64,000 nt of DNA, taken from assembly GCA_031181145.1 (NCBI GenBank), contig JAPSLB010000012.1, positions 1 to 64,000 of the forward strand, in the 5' to 3' direction. Shown in pieces: positions 20,089-28,938 of the stretch. The position numbers and the translations under genes are program-made. The notes under the pieces are model-generated. The model searched no databases. It worked only from the letters and a program-made list of their open reading frames with translations, and was not told the origin of the DNA. Origin of the DNA: Microvirga sp. (lineage in GTDB: Bacteria > Pseudomonadota > Alphaproteobacteria > Rhizobiales > Beijerinckiaceae). The number at the start of each line of letters is the position of its first letter. The first letter of the stretch is position 1.

Positions 20089-21384
20089 ATGGCAGAACAG
20101 AAGATCCGAGCCGGCGTCATCGCTGCCGACAACGACAAACGCTTGAGCGCGCTCAACGCCGATTACGAAGCGCTCGGCGCGAAACTCTCCCGCGGGGGCA
20201 TCGATATCGATACGATCGCCGGGAAGGTGGCAGAGTTCTTCGTCGCCGTTCCCTCCTGGGGCGTCGGCACGGGCGGGACGCGCTTCGCGCGTTTTCCTGG
20301 CATTGGCGAACCGCGCAACATCTTCGACAAGCTCGACGACTGCGCGGTGATCCACCAGCTCACACGGGCAACACCCAGCGTGTCCCTGCATATTCCATGG
20401 GACAGGGTGGACGATCCGCGGCGACTGAAGTCCCATGCAGATGCACTGGGCCTTAGCTTCGACGCGATGAATTCCAACACGTTCTCCGATGCGCCGGGAC
20501 AGGAGCACAGTTACAAATACGGCTCGCTTAGCCACGCGAGTTCAGCGACTCGCCAGCAGGCCATCGAGCACAACATCGAGTGCATCGAGGTCGGTAAGCT
20601 CATCGGCTCGAAGGCGCTCACTGTCTGGATCGGCGATGGCTCGAACTTCCCGGGCCAGACCAACTTCACGCGGAGCTTCGAGCGCTATCTCGACTCAATG
20701 AAAGAGATTTACAAGCGGCTCCCAGGCGACTGGCGCATCTTCACCGAGCACAAGATGTACGAGCCGGCCTTCTATTCGACCGTCGTGCAGGATTGGGGCA
20801 CGAACTATCTGATTGCGACGGAACTCGGGGAAAAGGCCTACTGCCTCGTGGACCTTGGCCACCATGCTCCGAACGTCAATATCGAGATGGTTGTCGCTCG
20901 CCTCATCCAGTTCAGGAAGCTCGGCGGCTTCCACTTCAACGACTCGAAATATGGCGACGATGATCTCGATACCGGCTCCATCGAGCCCTACCGCCTGTTC
21001 CTTGTTTTCAATGAGCTGGTCGATGCCGAATATCGTAAAGCACGAGACTTCCATCCCGCTCACATGATCGACCAGTCGCACAACGTGACGGACCCGATCG
21101 AGAGCCTGATCCGCAGCGCCAACGAGATCCGCCGCGCCTATGCGCAGGCTCTGATCGTCGATCGAGTGGCTCTCGAGGGCTATCAGGAGTCCAACGACGC
21201 TCTCATGGCCTCCGAGACCCTGAAGAACGCCTTCCGTACCGATGTGGAGCCGATCCTCGCCATGGCTCGCTTCAAGTCCGGAGGCGCCATCGACCCGGTC
21301 GCGGCTTATCGCGCCAGCGGCTATCGCGCGACGATCGGCAAGGAGCGTCCTATCGTGGCCAGCGGCGGCGGCGGAATCATCTGA
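20089..21384 (+). CDS. rhaI: L-rhamnose isomerase RhaI (rhizobial type)
   Basis: A 431-residue cytoplasmic isomerase that converts L-rhamnose to L-rhamnulose. The ATG at 20089 has GGGAGGAG upstream and lies 22 bases after the rhaD stop; upstream in-frame starts overlap rhaD. Metal-binding and barrel segments include WRIFTEHKMYEPAFYSTVVQDWG, AYCLVDLGHHAPNVNIE and GGFHFNDSKYGDDDLDTGSI, the acidic and histidine ligands of the xylose-isomerase-like barrel. This type differs from E. coli RhaA and is the one usual in rhizobial rhamnose loci. It ends in SGGGGII. Confidence 0.92.
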   Translation: MAEQKIRAGVIAADNDKRLSALNADYEALGAKLSRGGIDIDTIAGKVAEFFVAVPSWGVGTGGTRFARFPGIGEPRNIFDKLDDCAVIHQLTRATPSVSLHIPWDRVDDPRRLKSHADALGLSFDAMNSNTFSDAPGQEHSYKYGSLSHASSATRQQAIEHNIECIEVGKLIGSKALTVWIGDGSNFPGQTNFTRSFERYLDSMKEIYKRLPGDWRIFTEHKMYEPAFYSTVVQDWGTNYLIATELGEKAYCLVDLGHHAPNVNIEMVVARLIQFRKLGGFHFNDSKYGDDDLDTGSIEPYRLFLVFNELVDAEYRKARDFHPAHMIDQSHNVTDPIESLIRSANEIRRAYAQALIVDRVALEGYQESNDALMASETLKNAFRTDVEPILAMARFKSGGAIDPVAAYRASGYRATIGKERPIVASGGGGII

Positions 21385-21388
21385 TCCC

Positions 21389-21418
21389 GCAACCGGACGC
21401 CCTCACGGCGTCGGTTGC
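21389..21418 (+). terminator. Stem-loop after rhaI
   Basis: Five bases after the rhaI stop, GCAACCGGACGCC pairs with GGCGTCGGTTGC with one bulged G and a short loop (about 12 base pairs). No T-run follows, so it is a hairpin terminator of the kind common in GC-rich genomes or an mRNA-stabilising stem. The rest of the gap to the convergent gene at 21583 shows nothing recognisable. Confidence 0.5.
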
Positions 21419-21582
21419 ACGCATTGAGGGTTTGCGCGAAGTCCCAACGAAGCATTGCCGACGTCTCAGCGCCGAATGGCGTCTTAGAGGCCAGAGCAAT
21501 TCTCGGCGAAGTGGGCCCGGAACGCCGGCAACAAGACGTTATTGCGAAATGCCGGTCCGGTTCCACACGAATGGAAACAGAT

Positions 21583-22665
21583 CTAGGTCAGCCGCCCCCG
21601 CGCTGCGACCGGGATTTCGCCGACGATCCTGTCTCCCCGGACCGTGACGAGACGGTCGACCATATTGACCACCACGCATACGTGGTTCGGCACGATGCGA
21701 ACCACATCCCCAATCTGCGGCCGATCATTACAGCCCGCCAGATCCAGGAATCCGTGCTCCTCGGCAAACCGCGCGATCCTGGCCTGCGGATGCTCCAGGA
21801 TCAGGCCATGCCCCTCGAGCCCGCCCGTGTCGCTCGTCAGCGTCTTCGAGCCGGCATCGAGAATGCCGCGCTCGGCGCCGGCCCGGCTCACCACCGTGGC
21901 ATAGACGGTAAGGGCACAATCCTCGAGCCGCGCCACGCCAGCCGCCAGCATCATGCGATCATTGAACACCGATGTCCCGGCCCGGTGCTCGGTTACACCT
22001 TTGAGCTTGCCGAGGTTGAGCAGATTTGGCGTGCCGCCCGAGGACACGATGCGCGGCTCGAGACCGAGTTCCCGCACCCCGGCGGTGGCGGCATCCAGAA
22101 ACGCCTGCGTCTCGGCCATGGCGTCTTCGGGCGGATACAGCATGAACCCGGCAAATGAGAGCCCCGGGCGGGACGCGATGTCCTTGGCCAGCGCGACAGC
22201 CTCGGCAATGGTCTCGACCCCTGCCCGCTTGCGGCCGGTGTCGCACTCCACGACCACGTCGAGATCGCGTCCAGCGATCGCAGCCGCCTGCGGCAGGCCT
22301 TCCACGACCACCGGATTGTCCGCCGCGACCGTGACCTTGGCACGCGCCAGCAGCCGGCCGAGGCGGTTGAGCTTCTCCTCGCCCAAGATATTGTAGGAAA
22401 TCAGGATGTCGTCGTGCCCCGCTTCGGCCATGACCTCGGCTTCGCCGATCTTCTGGCAAGTGATGCCCCGCGCACCCGCGTCCCGCTGCATGGTGGCGAT
22501 CACCGGGCTCTTGTGAGTTTTGATATGAGGGCGATTGGCCACGCCCGCCGCATCGCATAGGGCCTGGACCCGCGCAATATTCCGTTCCACCACATCCAGA
22601 TCGATAACGACGGCCGGCGTCCCGAACCGTCGGGCAACTTCTTCCTTGAGGGCCTGAATGCTCAT
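21583..22665 (-). CDS. D-threonine aldolase/D-serine dehydratase-like PLP enzyme
   Basis: A 360-residue fold-type III PLP enzyme. The alanine-racemase-like barrel starts with TPAVVIDLDVVERNIARVQ; the PLP lysine is expected in RPHIKTHKSPVIA (about residue 50), followed by ARGITCQKIGEAEVMA. VVVECDTGRKRAGV and SSGGTPNLL are further barrel segments. The C-terminal domain carries the metal-site pattern EHGFLDL and VRIVPNHVCVVVN, typical of D-threonine aldolase/DSD1 enzymes. It would cleave or dehydrate a beta-hydroxy D-amino acid in the cytoplasm. It follows a RidA gene by 12 bases in a three-gene operon; RidA proteins clear the reactive enamines made by such PLP dehydratases. Confidence 0.85.
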   Translation of the reverse strand: MSIQALKEEVARRFGTPAVVIDLDVVERNIARVQALCDAAGVANRPHIKTHKSPVIATMQRDAGARGITCQKIGEAEVMAEAGHDDILISYNILGEEKLNRLGRLLARAKVTVAADNPVVVEGLPQAAAIAGRDLDVVVECDTGRKRAGVETIAEAVALAKDIASRPGLSFAGFMLYPPEDAMAETQAFLDAATAGVRELGLEPRIVSSGGTPNLLNLGKLKGVTEHRAGTSVFNDRMMLAAGVARLEDCALTVYATVVSRAGAERGILDAGSKTLTSDTGGLEGHGLILEHPQARIARFAEEHGFLDLAGCNDRPQIGDVVRIVPNHVCVVVNMVDRLVTVRGDRIVGEIPVAARGRLT

Positions 22666-22677
22666 GATGGGTCCTGA

Positions 22678-23139
22678 TCAGTCTCGAATGAGGAGTATGG
22701 CTTCGATTTCAACCGTCATGCAATTGGGCAGCGAGCCCATGCCGACCGCCGAACGGGCATGCCGCCCGGCATCGCCCAGCACCTCGACAAGCAGATCGGA
22801 ACAGCCGTTGACGACCTTGGGATGGTCGGAGAAGTCCGGTTCGGCATTGACCATGCCAAGCAGTTTGACCACCGCCTCGATGCGGTTCAACTCACCGATG
22901 GCGGACTTGGCGACGGCCAGCAGGTTGAGGCCAGTCAGGCGTGCATCCTCGTAGCCTTCTTCGATGGTGGCATCGCGCCCGAGCCGGCCCGGCCGGTACG
23001 TACCGTCAGCACGCTTCGGCCCCTGCCCCGACAGGTAGAGCAGATTGCCGACTCGCCGGTACGGCACATAATTGGCTACCGGCACCGGAGCCTCCGGCAG
23101 CACCAGGCCGAGGGAGGCCAATCTCTCTTCAGGCGTCAT
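22678..23139 (-). CDS. RidA family (YjgF/YER057c/UK114) protein
   Basis: A 153-residue protein of the RidA superfamily. The ATG at 23139 (MTPEERLASLGL) is 13 bases after the amidohydrolase stop and is preferred to the longer in-frame reading. Hallmarks: NYVPYRRVGNLLYLSGQGPKRADG near residue 25, EDARLTGLNLLAVAKSAIGELNRI, and the C-terminal NCMTVEIEAIL. The canonical active-site arginine position (R-V-E before the last strand in RidA proper) is replaced by NCMTVEIEAI, so this belongs to one of the other subfamilies. Its place between a PLP enzyme and an amidohydrolase points to dealing with imine/enamine products of D-amino-acid breakdown. Confidence 0.87.
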   Translation of the reverse strand: MTPEERLASLGLVLPEAPVPVANYVPYRRVGNLLYLSGQGPKRADGTYRPGRLGRDATIEEGYEDARLTGLNLLAVAKSAIGELNRIEAVVKLLGMVNAEPDFSDHPKVVNGCSDLLVEVLGDAGRHARSAVGMGSLPNCMTVEIEAILLIRD

Positions 23140-23152
23140 GAGCTGTTTCCTC

Positions 23153-24286
23153 TCAGGCTTGATGCCACATTTGGCCGTTGATGACGACGCCTCGTGCGGC
23201 GAGGCGCATCGTTCCAGACAGGTGTTCGCCCGTCGAATCCTCATAATCGAAGGCCCCGTCCTGAAGCTCCAGGATCGAGGCGTCACCGACACTGCCAGGC
23301 CTGAAGGTACCGAGTTCCGGACGCTTGAGAGCCTTCGCGGGATTTTCAGTCGCCGCCTTGATCACCTCGGCCAGGGGCATGCCCAGGCAGAGGAATTTCG
23401 AAAGCGTCGTCAGCAGGTCGAAAGCCGGCCCATCGATGCAGAGAGCATGCACGTCGCTGGAGATGCAGTCCGGCATGAAGCCGTTGTCCAGCATGACACG
23501 CGCCGTTCGGAACGAGAACGACCCCATGCCGTGCCCGATATCGAAGATGACACCGCGCTGGCGAGCATCGAGCACGGCCGGATGCACCTTGCCGTCCGAG
23601 GTTGCAGGCGTGTTCGGAAACGGCCGGAAGCAATGGGTGAGAACATCGCCTTCACGCAGACGCGCGAGCACCTCCGGCAAAGTCGGCGGCGGATGATCGA
23701 TATGCACCATCATGGGCATGTTCACCTGGTCCGCGACCTGGCGGCCGATATCCAGCGGGACCGTTCCCGAATTTCCCGAGGCATGGAATCCAACGCGAAC
23801 CTTGATCCCGGCGAGCGTGTCCCGGTTGGCTTCGGCGACTTCAGCAGCGTCGATAGGCGCCATGAGGCGCAAATCCCCACTCTCCCCCACCATGACACGC
23901 TTGGAGAAGCCGTAGATCCCCGCAAAGGATACGTTGAGATAGGCAATGATCCGCACCGGCGACGGCTTGATCACATGCTCGAGGAATCCCGAGTAATTGC
24001 CAGGACCGGCGCTCCCCGTATCGACCATGGTCGTGCACCCGCCGCGGGCGAGGATCAGGGGATCGACGCCCAACGAGGTGCCGCCCCAATACACATGGGT
24101 ATGGAGGTCGATCAGTCCCGGCGTGACGATCTTGCCGCTTACATCATGGACCGCGCGAGCGCTTTCGGACAGATGATCGCCCATCGCCACGACCTTCCCG
24201 CCAGAAAAGGCGATGTCGGTCACCCGATCGACTGATTGAGATGGATCGATTACGCGCCCACCCCGCAAAACGAGATCAAAACTCAT
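23153..24286 (-). CDS. Amidohydrolase/deacetylase-family metallohydrolase
   Basis: A 377-residue metal-dependent hydrolase. The first metal motif GLIDLHTHVYWG is near residue 55; further ligands are expected in MMVHIDHPP (histidine), DVLTHCFRPFPNT, and the aspartate of PDCISSDVHALC. The C terminus has the NPAKALKRPELGTFRPGSVGDASIL strand typical of dihydroorotase-like amidohydrolases. This resembles the deacetylase group related to N-acyl-D-amino-acid deacylases. It is the first gene of the leftward operon with RidA and the D-threonine-aldolase-like enzyme, and is divergent from a peptide-type ABC operon, so it may release the amino acid from an imported N-acyl compound. Substrate is inference. 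Confidence 0.82.
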   Translation of the reverse strand: MSFDLVLRGGRVIDPSQSVDRVTDIAFSGGKVVAMGDHLSESARAVHDVSGKIVTPGLIDLHTHVYWGGTSLGVDPLILARGGCTTMVDTGSAGPGNYSGFLEHVIKPSPVRIIAYLNVSFAGIYGFSKRVMVGESGDLRLMAPIDAAEVAEANRDTLAGIKVRVGFHASGNSGTVPLDIGRQVADQVNMPMMVHIDHPPPTLPEVLARLREGDVLTHCFRPFPNTPATSDGKVHPAVLDARQRGVIFDIGHGMGSFSFRTARVMLDNGFMPDCISSDVHALCIDGPAFDLLTTLSKFLCLGMPLAEVIKAATENPAKALKRPELGTFRPGSVGDASILELQDGAFDYEDSTGEHLSGTMRLAARGVVINGQMWHQA

Positions 24287-24317
24287 CGCACGATCCTTCT
24301 TCTGGCACGGCCCAACT

Positions 24318-24450
24318 ATGAAAATAAATTACATACACCGGTCACATTGACGAAACCAGGATCACTTCCTGCCGCTAGTTATCCCTAAAATCGGCGATTT
24401 GTCTGGTCAAGGCAATTGACAGCCGACGAGCCGACTTAATAAATTTTCAT
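24318..24450. promoter_or_regulatory. Paired AT-rich inverted elements in divergent promoter (candidate RpiR sites)
   Basis: The 217-base gap between the divergent operons contains ATGAAAATAAATTA at 24318-24331 and, in opposite orientation, TAATAAATTTTCAT at 24437-24450; the reverse complement of the second matches the first at 12 of 14 positions. The first, with its next bases, also forms an imperfect palindrome (TGAAAAT-A-AATTACA) similar in style to sites of RpiR/HexR-type regulators. The RpiR protein encoded at the end of the rightward operon is the obvious candidate to bind here. Sequence pattern seen, role inferred. Confidence 0.45.
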
Positions 24451-24503
24451 CACGCCCATCCGAAGCACAAGGGAACACACTGGGCGGATCGATGGAGGAC
24501 TGC

Positions 24504-26069
24504 ATGAAAGATCGTCGGGATCGCACGGGCGCGCTCACGAGGCGTGGACTCGGGCTCGCTGCAACCGGAATGGCTGCAGCCGTATTGTTCGCACCAAACC
24601 TCGCCTGGGCGCAGGCCACGACCAGCGCCAATCTCGCCATGGTCGGCGAGCCGCAATCTCTGGACCCAATGGCATCCACGGCCGATCTCGTCGGCCTCAT
24701 CATGCAGCATGTCTACGAACCGCTGTTTACCTTCGATGCCCAGTGGGCCATCCAGCCCATGCTGGCAGCCGAGATGCCGAAGATCTCCGCAGACGGCAAA
24801 ACCTACACCGTCGAGATCCGCAAGGGTGTGAAACTCCACAATGGACGCGATCTAGACGCTGAGGACGTCGTCGCCTCTCTCAAACGATGGGTCGAGATGA
24901 CGCCGCGCGGCAAGGGCCTCGCCAAGAGCATTGCCTCCATCTCCGCGAAAGGGCCATTGACGGTCGAGATCGCTCTCACGGAAGTCCAGCCGGCGCTGCT
25001 GGCGCACCTCGCGCTTCCGTCGGGCTTCGCCGCCATCATGGCAAAGGAGTCCATCGCCAATCCCCTCGTCGAGTTCATCGGCACCGGCCCCTATAAGTTC
25101 CGCGAGCGCAAGCCGGACCAGTACGTCGTCCTGGTGAAGAACGACGCCTACGCCTCCCGCAGTGAGCCCGCGAGCGGCTATGCAGGCAAGCGTGAAGCGA
25201 AAATCGACGAGTTACGCTTCATTCCCGTCCCGAACGCCAACACTCGCGTCGAAGGCGTCGTCGCAGGTCAGTATCAGTTCGCCGACCAGCTTCCCGTCGA
25301 GAGCAACAAGAAGGTGTCTTCGGCCTCCGGCGTGGCCGCCGTGGTGACCATGCCCTATGGCTTCCCCTACGTTCCGGTGAACACGAAACAGGGTCCGATG
25401 GCGGATGCGAAGATCCGTCAGGCGTTTCAGATGGCTTTGAATGCCGAGGAGCTTCTGCTCGTAGGATTCGGCGATCCGAAATTCTACCAGGTCGCCGGTG
25501 AGCATTTCCCGAAGGGATCCCCTTTTTACTCCACCGCGGGTACGGACAAATACAACAAGGGCGATGCCGAAGGTGCCAAGAAGCTTCTGGCGGAGGCCAA
25601 ATACGACGGCGCTCCCATCCGCATCCTCAATTCCAAGCAGTATGACTTCCATAACCGCATGGCACTCGTGATGGCCGAGCAACTGAAGGCGGCCGGCTTC
25701 AATGTCACGCTCGACGTGGTCGATTGGGCAACCCTGATCCAGCGCCGCGGTGATCCGGCCCTGTGGGACGTCTATATTACCCACTCGGCCTTCCTGCCCG
25801 AACCGATGCTTTCACCGCCGCAGCTCGGGGACGGCGCTCCAGGCTGGTGGAAGACCCCTGCGAAGGATTCCGCGATCGCAGCCTTCAACAGCGAGCCGGA
25901 TGCTGCGAAGCGCGGTGCTCTCTGGGGCAAGGTTCAGGAGGTCGTCTACGATGAGGTCCCCTACATCCGTATCGGCAACTTCGCATCGCTGAGCGGCGTA
26001 TCAGCCAGGATGAAGGGCTACACGCCAATGCCGTGGCCGGCCTTCTGGAACGTCGAAATCGCCAAGTAG
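24504..26069 (+). CDS. ABC transporter substrate-binding protein, family 5 (peptide/opine type)
   Basis: A 521-residue periplasmic binding protein. The ATG at 24504 is chosen because GGAGG lies six bases before it; the ATG at 24492 has no such site. A Tat-like signal is present: TRRGLGLAATGMAAAVLF, with cleavage near AWAQA at about residue 37. The mature protein begins with NLAMVGEPQSLDPMAST, the family-5 opening, then MLAAEMPKISADGKTYTVEIRKGVKLHNGRDLDAEDVVASL. It heads an operon with two Dpp-type permeases, two ATPases and an RpiR regulator. The enzymes encoded divergently suggest N-acyl or D-amino-acid compounds as cargo rather than ordinary peptides. Confidence 0.9.
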   Translation: MKDRRDRTGALTRRGLGLAATGMAAAVLFAPNLAWAQATTSANLAMVGEPQSLDPMASTADLVGLIMQHVYEPLFTFDAQWAIQPMLAAEMPKISADGKTYTVEIRKGVKLHNGRDLDAEDVVASLKRWVEMTPRGKGLAKSIASISAKGPLTVEIALTEVQPALLAHLALPSGFAAIMAKESIANPLVEFIGTGPYKFRERKPDQYVVLVKNDAYASRSEPASGYAGKREAKIDELRFIPVPNANTRVEGVVAGQYQFADQLPVESNKKVSSASGVAAVVTMPYGFPYVPVNTKQGPMADAKIRQAFQMALNAEELLLVGFGDPKFYQVAGEHFPKGSPFYSTAGTDKYNKGDAEGAKKLLAEAKYDGAPIRILNSKQYDFHNRMALVMAEQLKAAGFNVTLDVVDWATLIQRRGDPALWDVYITHSAFLPEPMLSPPQLGDGAPGWWKTPAKDSAIAAFNSEPDAAKRGALWGKVQEVVYDEVPYIRIGNFASLSGVSARMKGYTPMPWPAFWNVEIAK

Positions 26070-26144
26070 GCGAACTCTTTTCCCAAAAGAACAGCGACAG
26101 AGACGGATTGATCGTCTCTGTCCCCTTTCCCGGAGCAGAAAGCA

Positions 26145-27086
26145 ATGTGGCTCAAGCTCGGCCGTCGTCTTGGCAGCCTCGTCATCGTCATGTTCCTGGT
26201 GGCGACGATGGTCTTCTTCCTCACCCGGCTCGCTCCGGGAGACCCAGCGGCACTTATGTTGGGTGATCAGGCAACCGCAGAAGACATTGCGCGGCTGCGA
26301 CAGGTCTACGGGCTCGACAAACCTATCCTCGTGCAGTTCATTCTGTGGCTCAAGGAGATCGCGACTGGTAATCTCGGTCAGTCGATCTTCCTGCAGCGCC
26401 CCGTCATCCAGGCTATCGCAGAGCGTGCAGAGCCCACGTTCTTCCTGGCACTCTTCTCCGTCTCCGTCGCAGCCCTGGTTGGCATCCCGGCTGGTATTGC
26501 CTCGGCCGTGTGGCGGGGGCGTCTAGTGGACCAGATCGTCAGCGGTCTCGCTATGCTGGCGGCGAATATCCCGAGCTTCTGGCTTGGCCTCATCTTCATT
26601 CAGCTTTTCGCCGTCCGGCTCGGCTGGTTTCCCGTCGCTGGCTATGGTGAGCCGGGCGCACCGTTCATGGAGCGTGTCCTTCACCTCGCACTGCCAGCTA
26701 CAGTCCTTGGAATCGTCAACTCGGCCCTAATTGTCCGCTTCACACGAGCCAGCATGCTCGACGTGCTGAGCGAGGACTATGTCCGCACCGCCCGCTCGAA
26801 AGGTCTGTCCGAAGTACGCGTGGTTCTGCGCCACGCCTTCGGCAACGCACTGGTGCCGATCATCACTGTGGTGGGTCTCACGGCGGCCCTGCTGGTCGGT
26901 GGCGCCATTGTCACAGAAACCGTGTTTGGGCTCCCAGGCATCGGAAACCTAGTAGTCTCGGCGGTGCTGCGGCGCGACTACCCTGTCATCCAGGGGGCTC
27001 TCATTGTCGTCGCCGGAATCTATGTGCTGATCAATCTATTGATCGATATCATCTACACCTTCGTTGATCCTCGCGTGCGGTACTGA
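26145..27086 (+). CDS. ABC transporter permease, DppB type
   Basis: A 313-residue inner-membrane permease with a first helix at residues 10-30 (LVIVMFLVATMVFFLTRLAPGDPAALMLG), the standard DppB/OppB beginning. The ATPase-docking loop is DYVRTARSKGLSEVRVVLRHAFGNALVPII and the last helices follow ETVFGLPGIGNLVVSAVLRRDYPVIQG. It lies 75 bases after the binding-protein gene, and the DppC-type partner starts 2 bases after its stop. With that partner it forms the channel. Confidence 0.93.
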   Translation: MWLKLGRRLGSLVIVMFLVATMVFFLTRLAPGDPAALMLGDQATAEDIARLRQVYGLDKPILVQFILWLKEIATGNLGQSIFLQRPVIQAIAERAEPTFFLALFSVSVAALVGIPAGIASAVWRGRLVDQIVSGLAMLAANIPSFWLGLIFIQLFAVRLGWFPVAGYGEPGAPFMERVLHLALPATVLGIVNSALIVRFTRASMLDVLSEDYVRTARSKGLSEVRVVLRHAFGNALVPIITVVGLTAALLVGGAIVTETVFGLPGIGNLVVSAVLRRDYPVIQGALIVVAGIYVLINLLIDIIYTFVDPRVRY

Positions 27087-27088
27087 TC

Positions 27089-27937
27089 ATGGAGCAGTCT
27101 TCTCTTCTTCTGTTCTTACGCCGCATGTTCCGGCGCAAGCTCGTCCTCGTCGCTTTCGTCGTTTTGTGCGCCATTATGCTGATGGCGCTCCTCGCCCCGT
27201 GGATCGCACCACACGAGCCGACGACGATTAGGGTCGTTCGCCGCCTCAAACCGCCTAGTGAGCTGAACTGGCTCGGAACCGACGAGTTCGGCCGGGATAT
27301 TCTCTCTCGCATCGTCTACGGTGCCCGCGCGTCGCTCGGCATCGGGCTTGCCGTAGTGCTCGTGTCGATGACGGTCGGCACGCTGTTCGGGCTCATGGCC
27401 GGTTACTTCCGGTCGCTTGACGGTATCATCATGCGGGTCGTTGACGCATTGATGGCGCTGCCCGACATTCTGCTGGCGATCTTCCTGGTAGCAGTCCTTG
27501 GAGCCTCTGCCTTCAACGTCGTGCTGGCTCTCTCCATCGTCTACACGCCGCGGGTGATCCGGGTGGTGCGCGCATCGACCTTGGTGATCCGCGAACTGCC
27601 GTTCGTCGAGGCAGCCCGCGCCTTGGGTGTTTCGACACGCCGTATCCTGTCCGTGCATATCCTCCTGAATGTCGCTTCGCCCGTTCTAGTGCAAGCGACG
27701 TTCATTTTTGCCTATGCCGTCCTGGCCGAAGCCGGCCTATCCTTCCTGGGCGCAGGCGTGCCACCGGAACTGCCGACCTGGGGGACCATGATCGCCTCCG
27801 GTCAGCAATATGCAGACCAGGCTTTCTGGGTGGTGCTCTTCCCCGGACTCGCCATCGTGTTAGCGGCCCTTTCTCTGCAGGTCGTCGGAGACGGGTTGCG
27901 CGATATGCTCGATCCCAAATTGCGGAAGGCGCTATGA
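27089..27937 (+). CDS. ABC transporter permease, DppC type
   Basis: A 282-residue permease of the OppC/DppC type. It opens with a positively charged stretch and one helix (KLVLVAFVVLCAIMLMALLAPWI), then NWLGTDEFGRDILSRIVYGARASLGIG, a near-invariant motif of this class. The docking loop is PFVEAARALGVSTRRILSVHILLNVASPV, and GLSFLGAGVPPELPTWGTMIA precedes the final helix. It overlaps the next ATPase gene by four bases (ATGA). Confidence 0.93.
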   Translation: MEQSSLLLFLRRMFRRKLVLVAFVVLCAIMLMALLAPWIAPHEPTTIRVVRRLKPPSELNWLGTDEFGRDILSRIVYGARASLGIGLAVVLVSMTVGTLFGLMAGYFRSLDGIIMRVVDALMALPDILLAIFLVAVLGASAFNVVLALSIVYTPRVIRVVRASTLVIRELPFVEAARALGVSTRRILSVHILLNVASPVLVQATFIFAYAVLAEAGLSFLGAGVPPELPTWGTMIASGQQYADQAFWVVLFPGLAIVLAALSLQVVGDGLRDMLDPKLRKAL

Positions 27938-28938
27938 ACATGGATACGCCTTCTCTTCTCTCGATCCAGGATCTCGAAGTCCGCTTTCGCACCGAAGACG
28001 GGGAGGTCACACCGGTTCGTGGAGTGACGCTCTCCGTCTCGCCGGGAGAGACGGTTGCTCTCGTCGGAGAATCCGGCTCCGGAAAATCCGTGACGAGCCT
28101 TGCCACAATGGGACTTCTCCCTCGCCCGGCAGGACGTGTCTCGGGAGGGAAGATTCTGTTCCGTCAGCGGTCTGGACAGACTGTCGATCTCGCGACACTG
28201 CCATTGCCCGATCTACGCAGGCTGCGTGGCGCGGAGATCGCGATGGTCTTTCAGGAGCCGATGACGAGCCTTAACCCGGTTCTGACTGTGGGCGAGCAGA
28301 TTGCCGAATCCGTTCGCCTGCACATGGGGCTTGGACATGCGTCCGCTCTCAAGCGGGCCGCGGAGATGCTTGACCTTGTGGAGATCCCGAACGCGCGGCG
28401 ACGCGTCCACGAGTACCCGCATCAAATGTCGGGAGGCATGCGCCAGAGAGTGATGATCGCGCTGGCCATGTCCTGCAATCCCTCTCTGCTCATCGCAGAC
28501 GAGCCGACGACAGCCCTCGACGTCACCATTCAGGCCCAGATTCTCGTGCTTATCCAACGGCTGCAGCGGGAGATTGGGATGGGCGTGCTGTTCATCACGC
28601 ACAATCTCGGGGTCGTTGCTGAAATCGCGGACCGGGTAACGGTCATGTATGCCGGGCAAGTGGTTGAGACCGGTTCAGTTGGAGAGCTCTTCCGCACACC
28701 ACGGCACCCCTATACAAGTGCACTGCTGAACTGCCTGCCGGCCCGCGCCCGACGCGGAGAGGATGGGCGCCGCGTGGTGCAGTCGATTCCCGGGTCGATC
28801 GGCAAGGTTGGCAACGGTTGCGCCTTCGCACCGCGCTGCGGCCAAGCAACCGACAGCTGCCAGGCAGGATCGGTCCTGCTGGAAACCGAAATGGATCGCA
28901 GCGTGCGCTGCCTGAGATGGAGGGAGATCCTCGCATGA
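27934..28938 (+). CDS. ABC transporter ATP-binding protein, DppD type
   Basis: A 334-residue ATPase. Walker [10 protein letters not shown] is near residue 47, the signature [15 protein letters not shown] near 160, Walker [15 protein letters not shown] follows, and the switch histidine is in FITHNLG. The C-terminal oligopeptide-transporter extension has the [12 protein letters not shown] segment and a cysteine-rich tail ([14 protein letters not shown]) that in relatives holds an iron-sulfur cluster. It overlaps its neighbours by four bases on both sides. Confidence 0.93.
   Translation: MNMDTPSLLSIQDLEVRFRTEDGEVTPVRGVTLSVSPGETVALVGESGSGKSVTSLATMGLLPRPAGRVSGGKILFRQRSGQTVDLATLPLPDLRRLRGAEIAMVFQEPMTSLNPVLTVGEQIAESVRLHMGLGHASALKRAAEMLDLVEIPNARRRVHEYPHQMSGGMRQRVMIALAMSCNPSLLIADEPTTALDVTIQAQILVLIQRLQREIGMGVLFITHNLGVVAEIADRVTVMYAGQVVETGSVGELFRTPRHPYTSALLNCLPARARRGEDGRRVVQSIPGSIGKVGNGCAFAPRCGQATDSCQAGSVLLETEMDRSVRCLRWREILA

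Noticed and set aside
23072..24235. Plus-strand open frame opposite the amidohydrolase
   Set aside because: No family pattern; the minus-strand amidohydrolase has metal motifs along its length.
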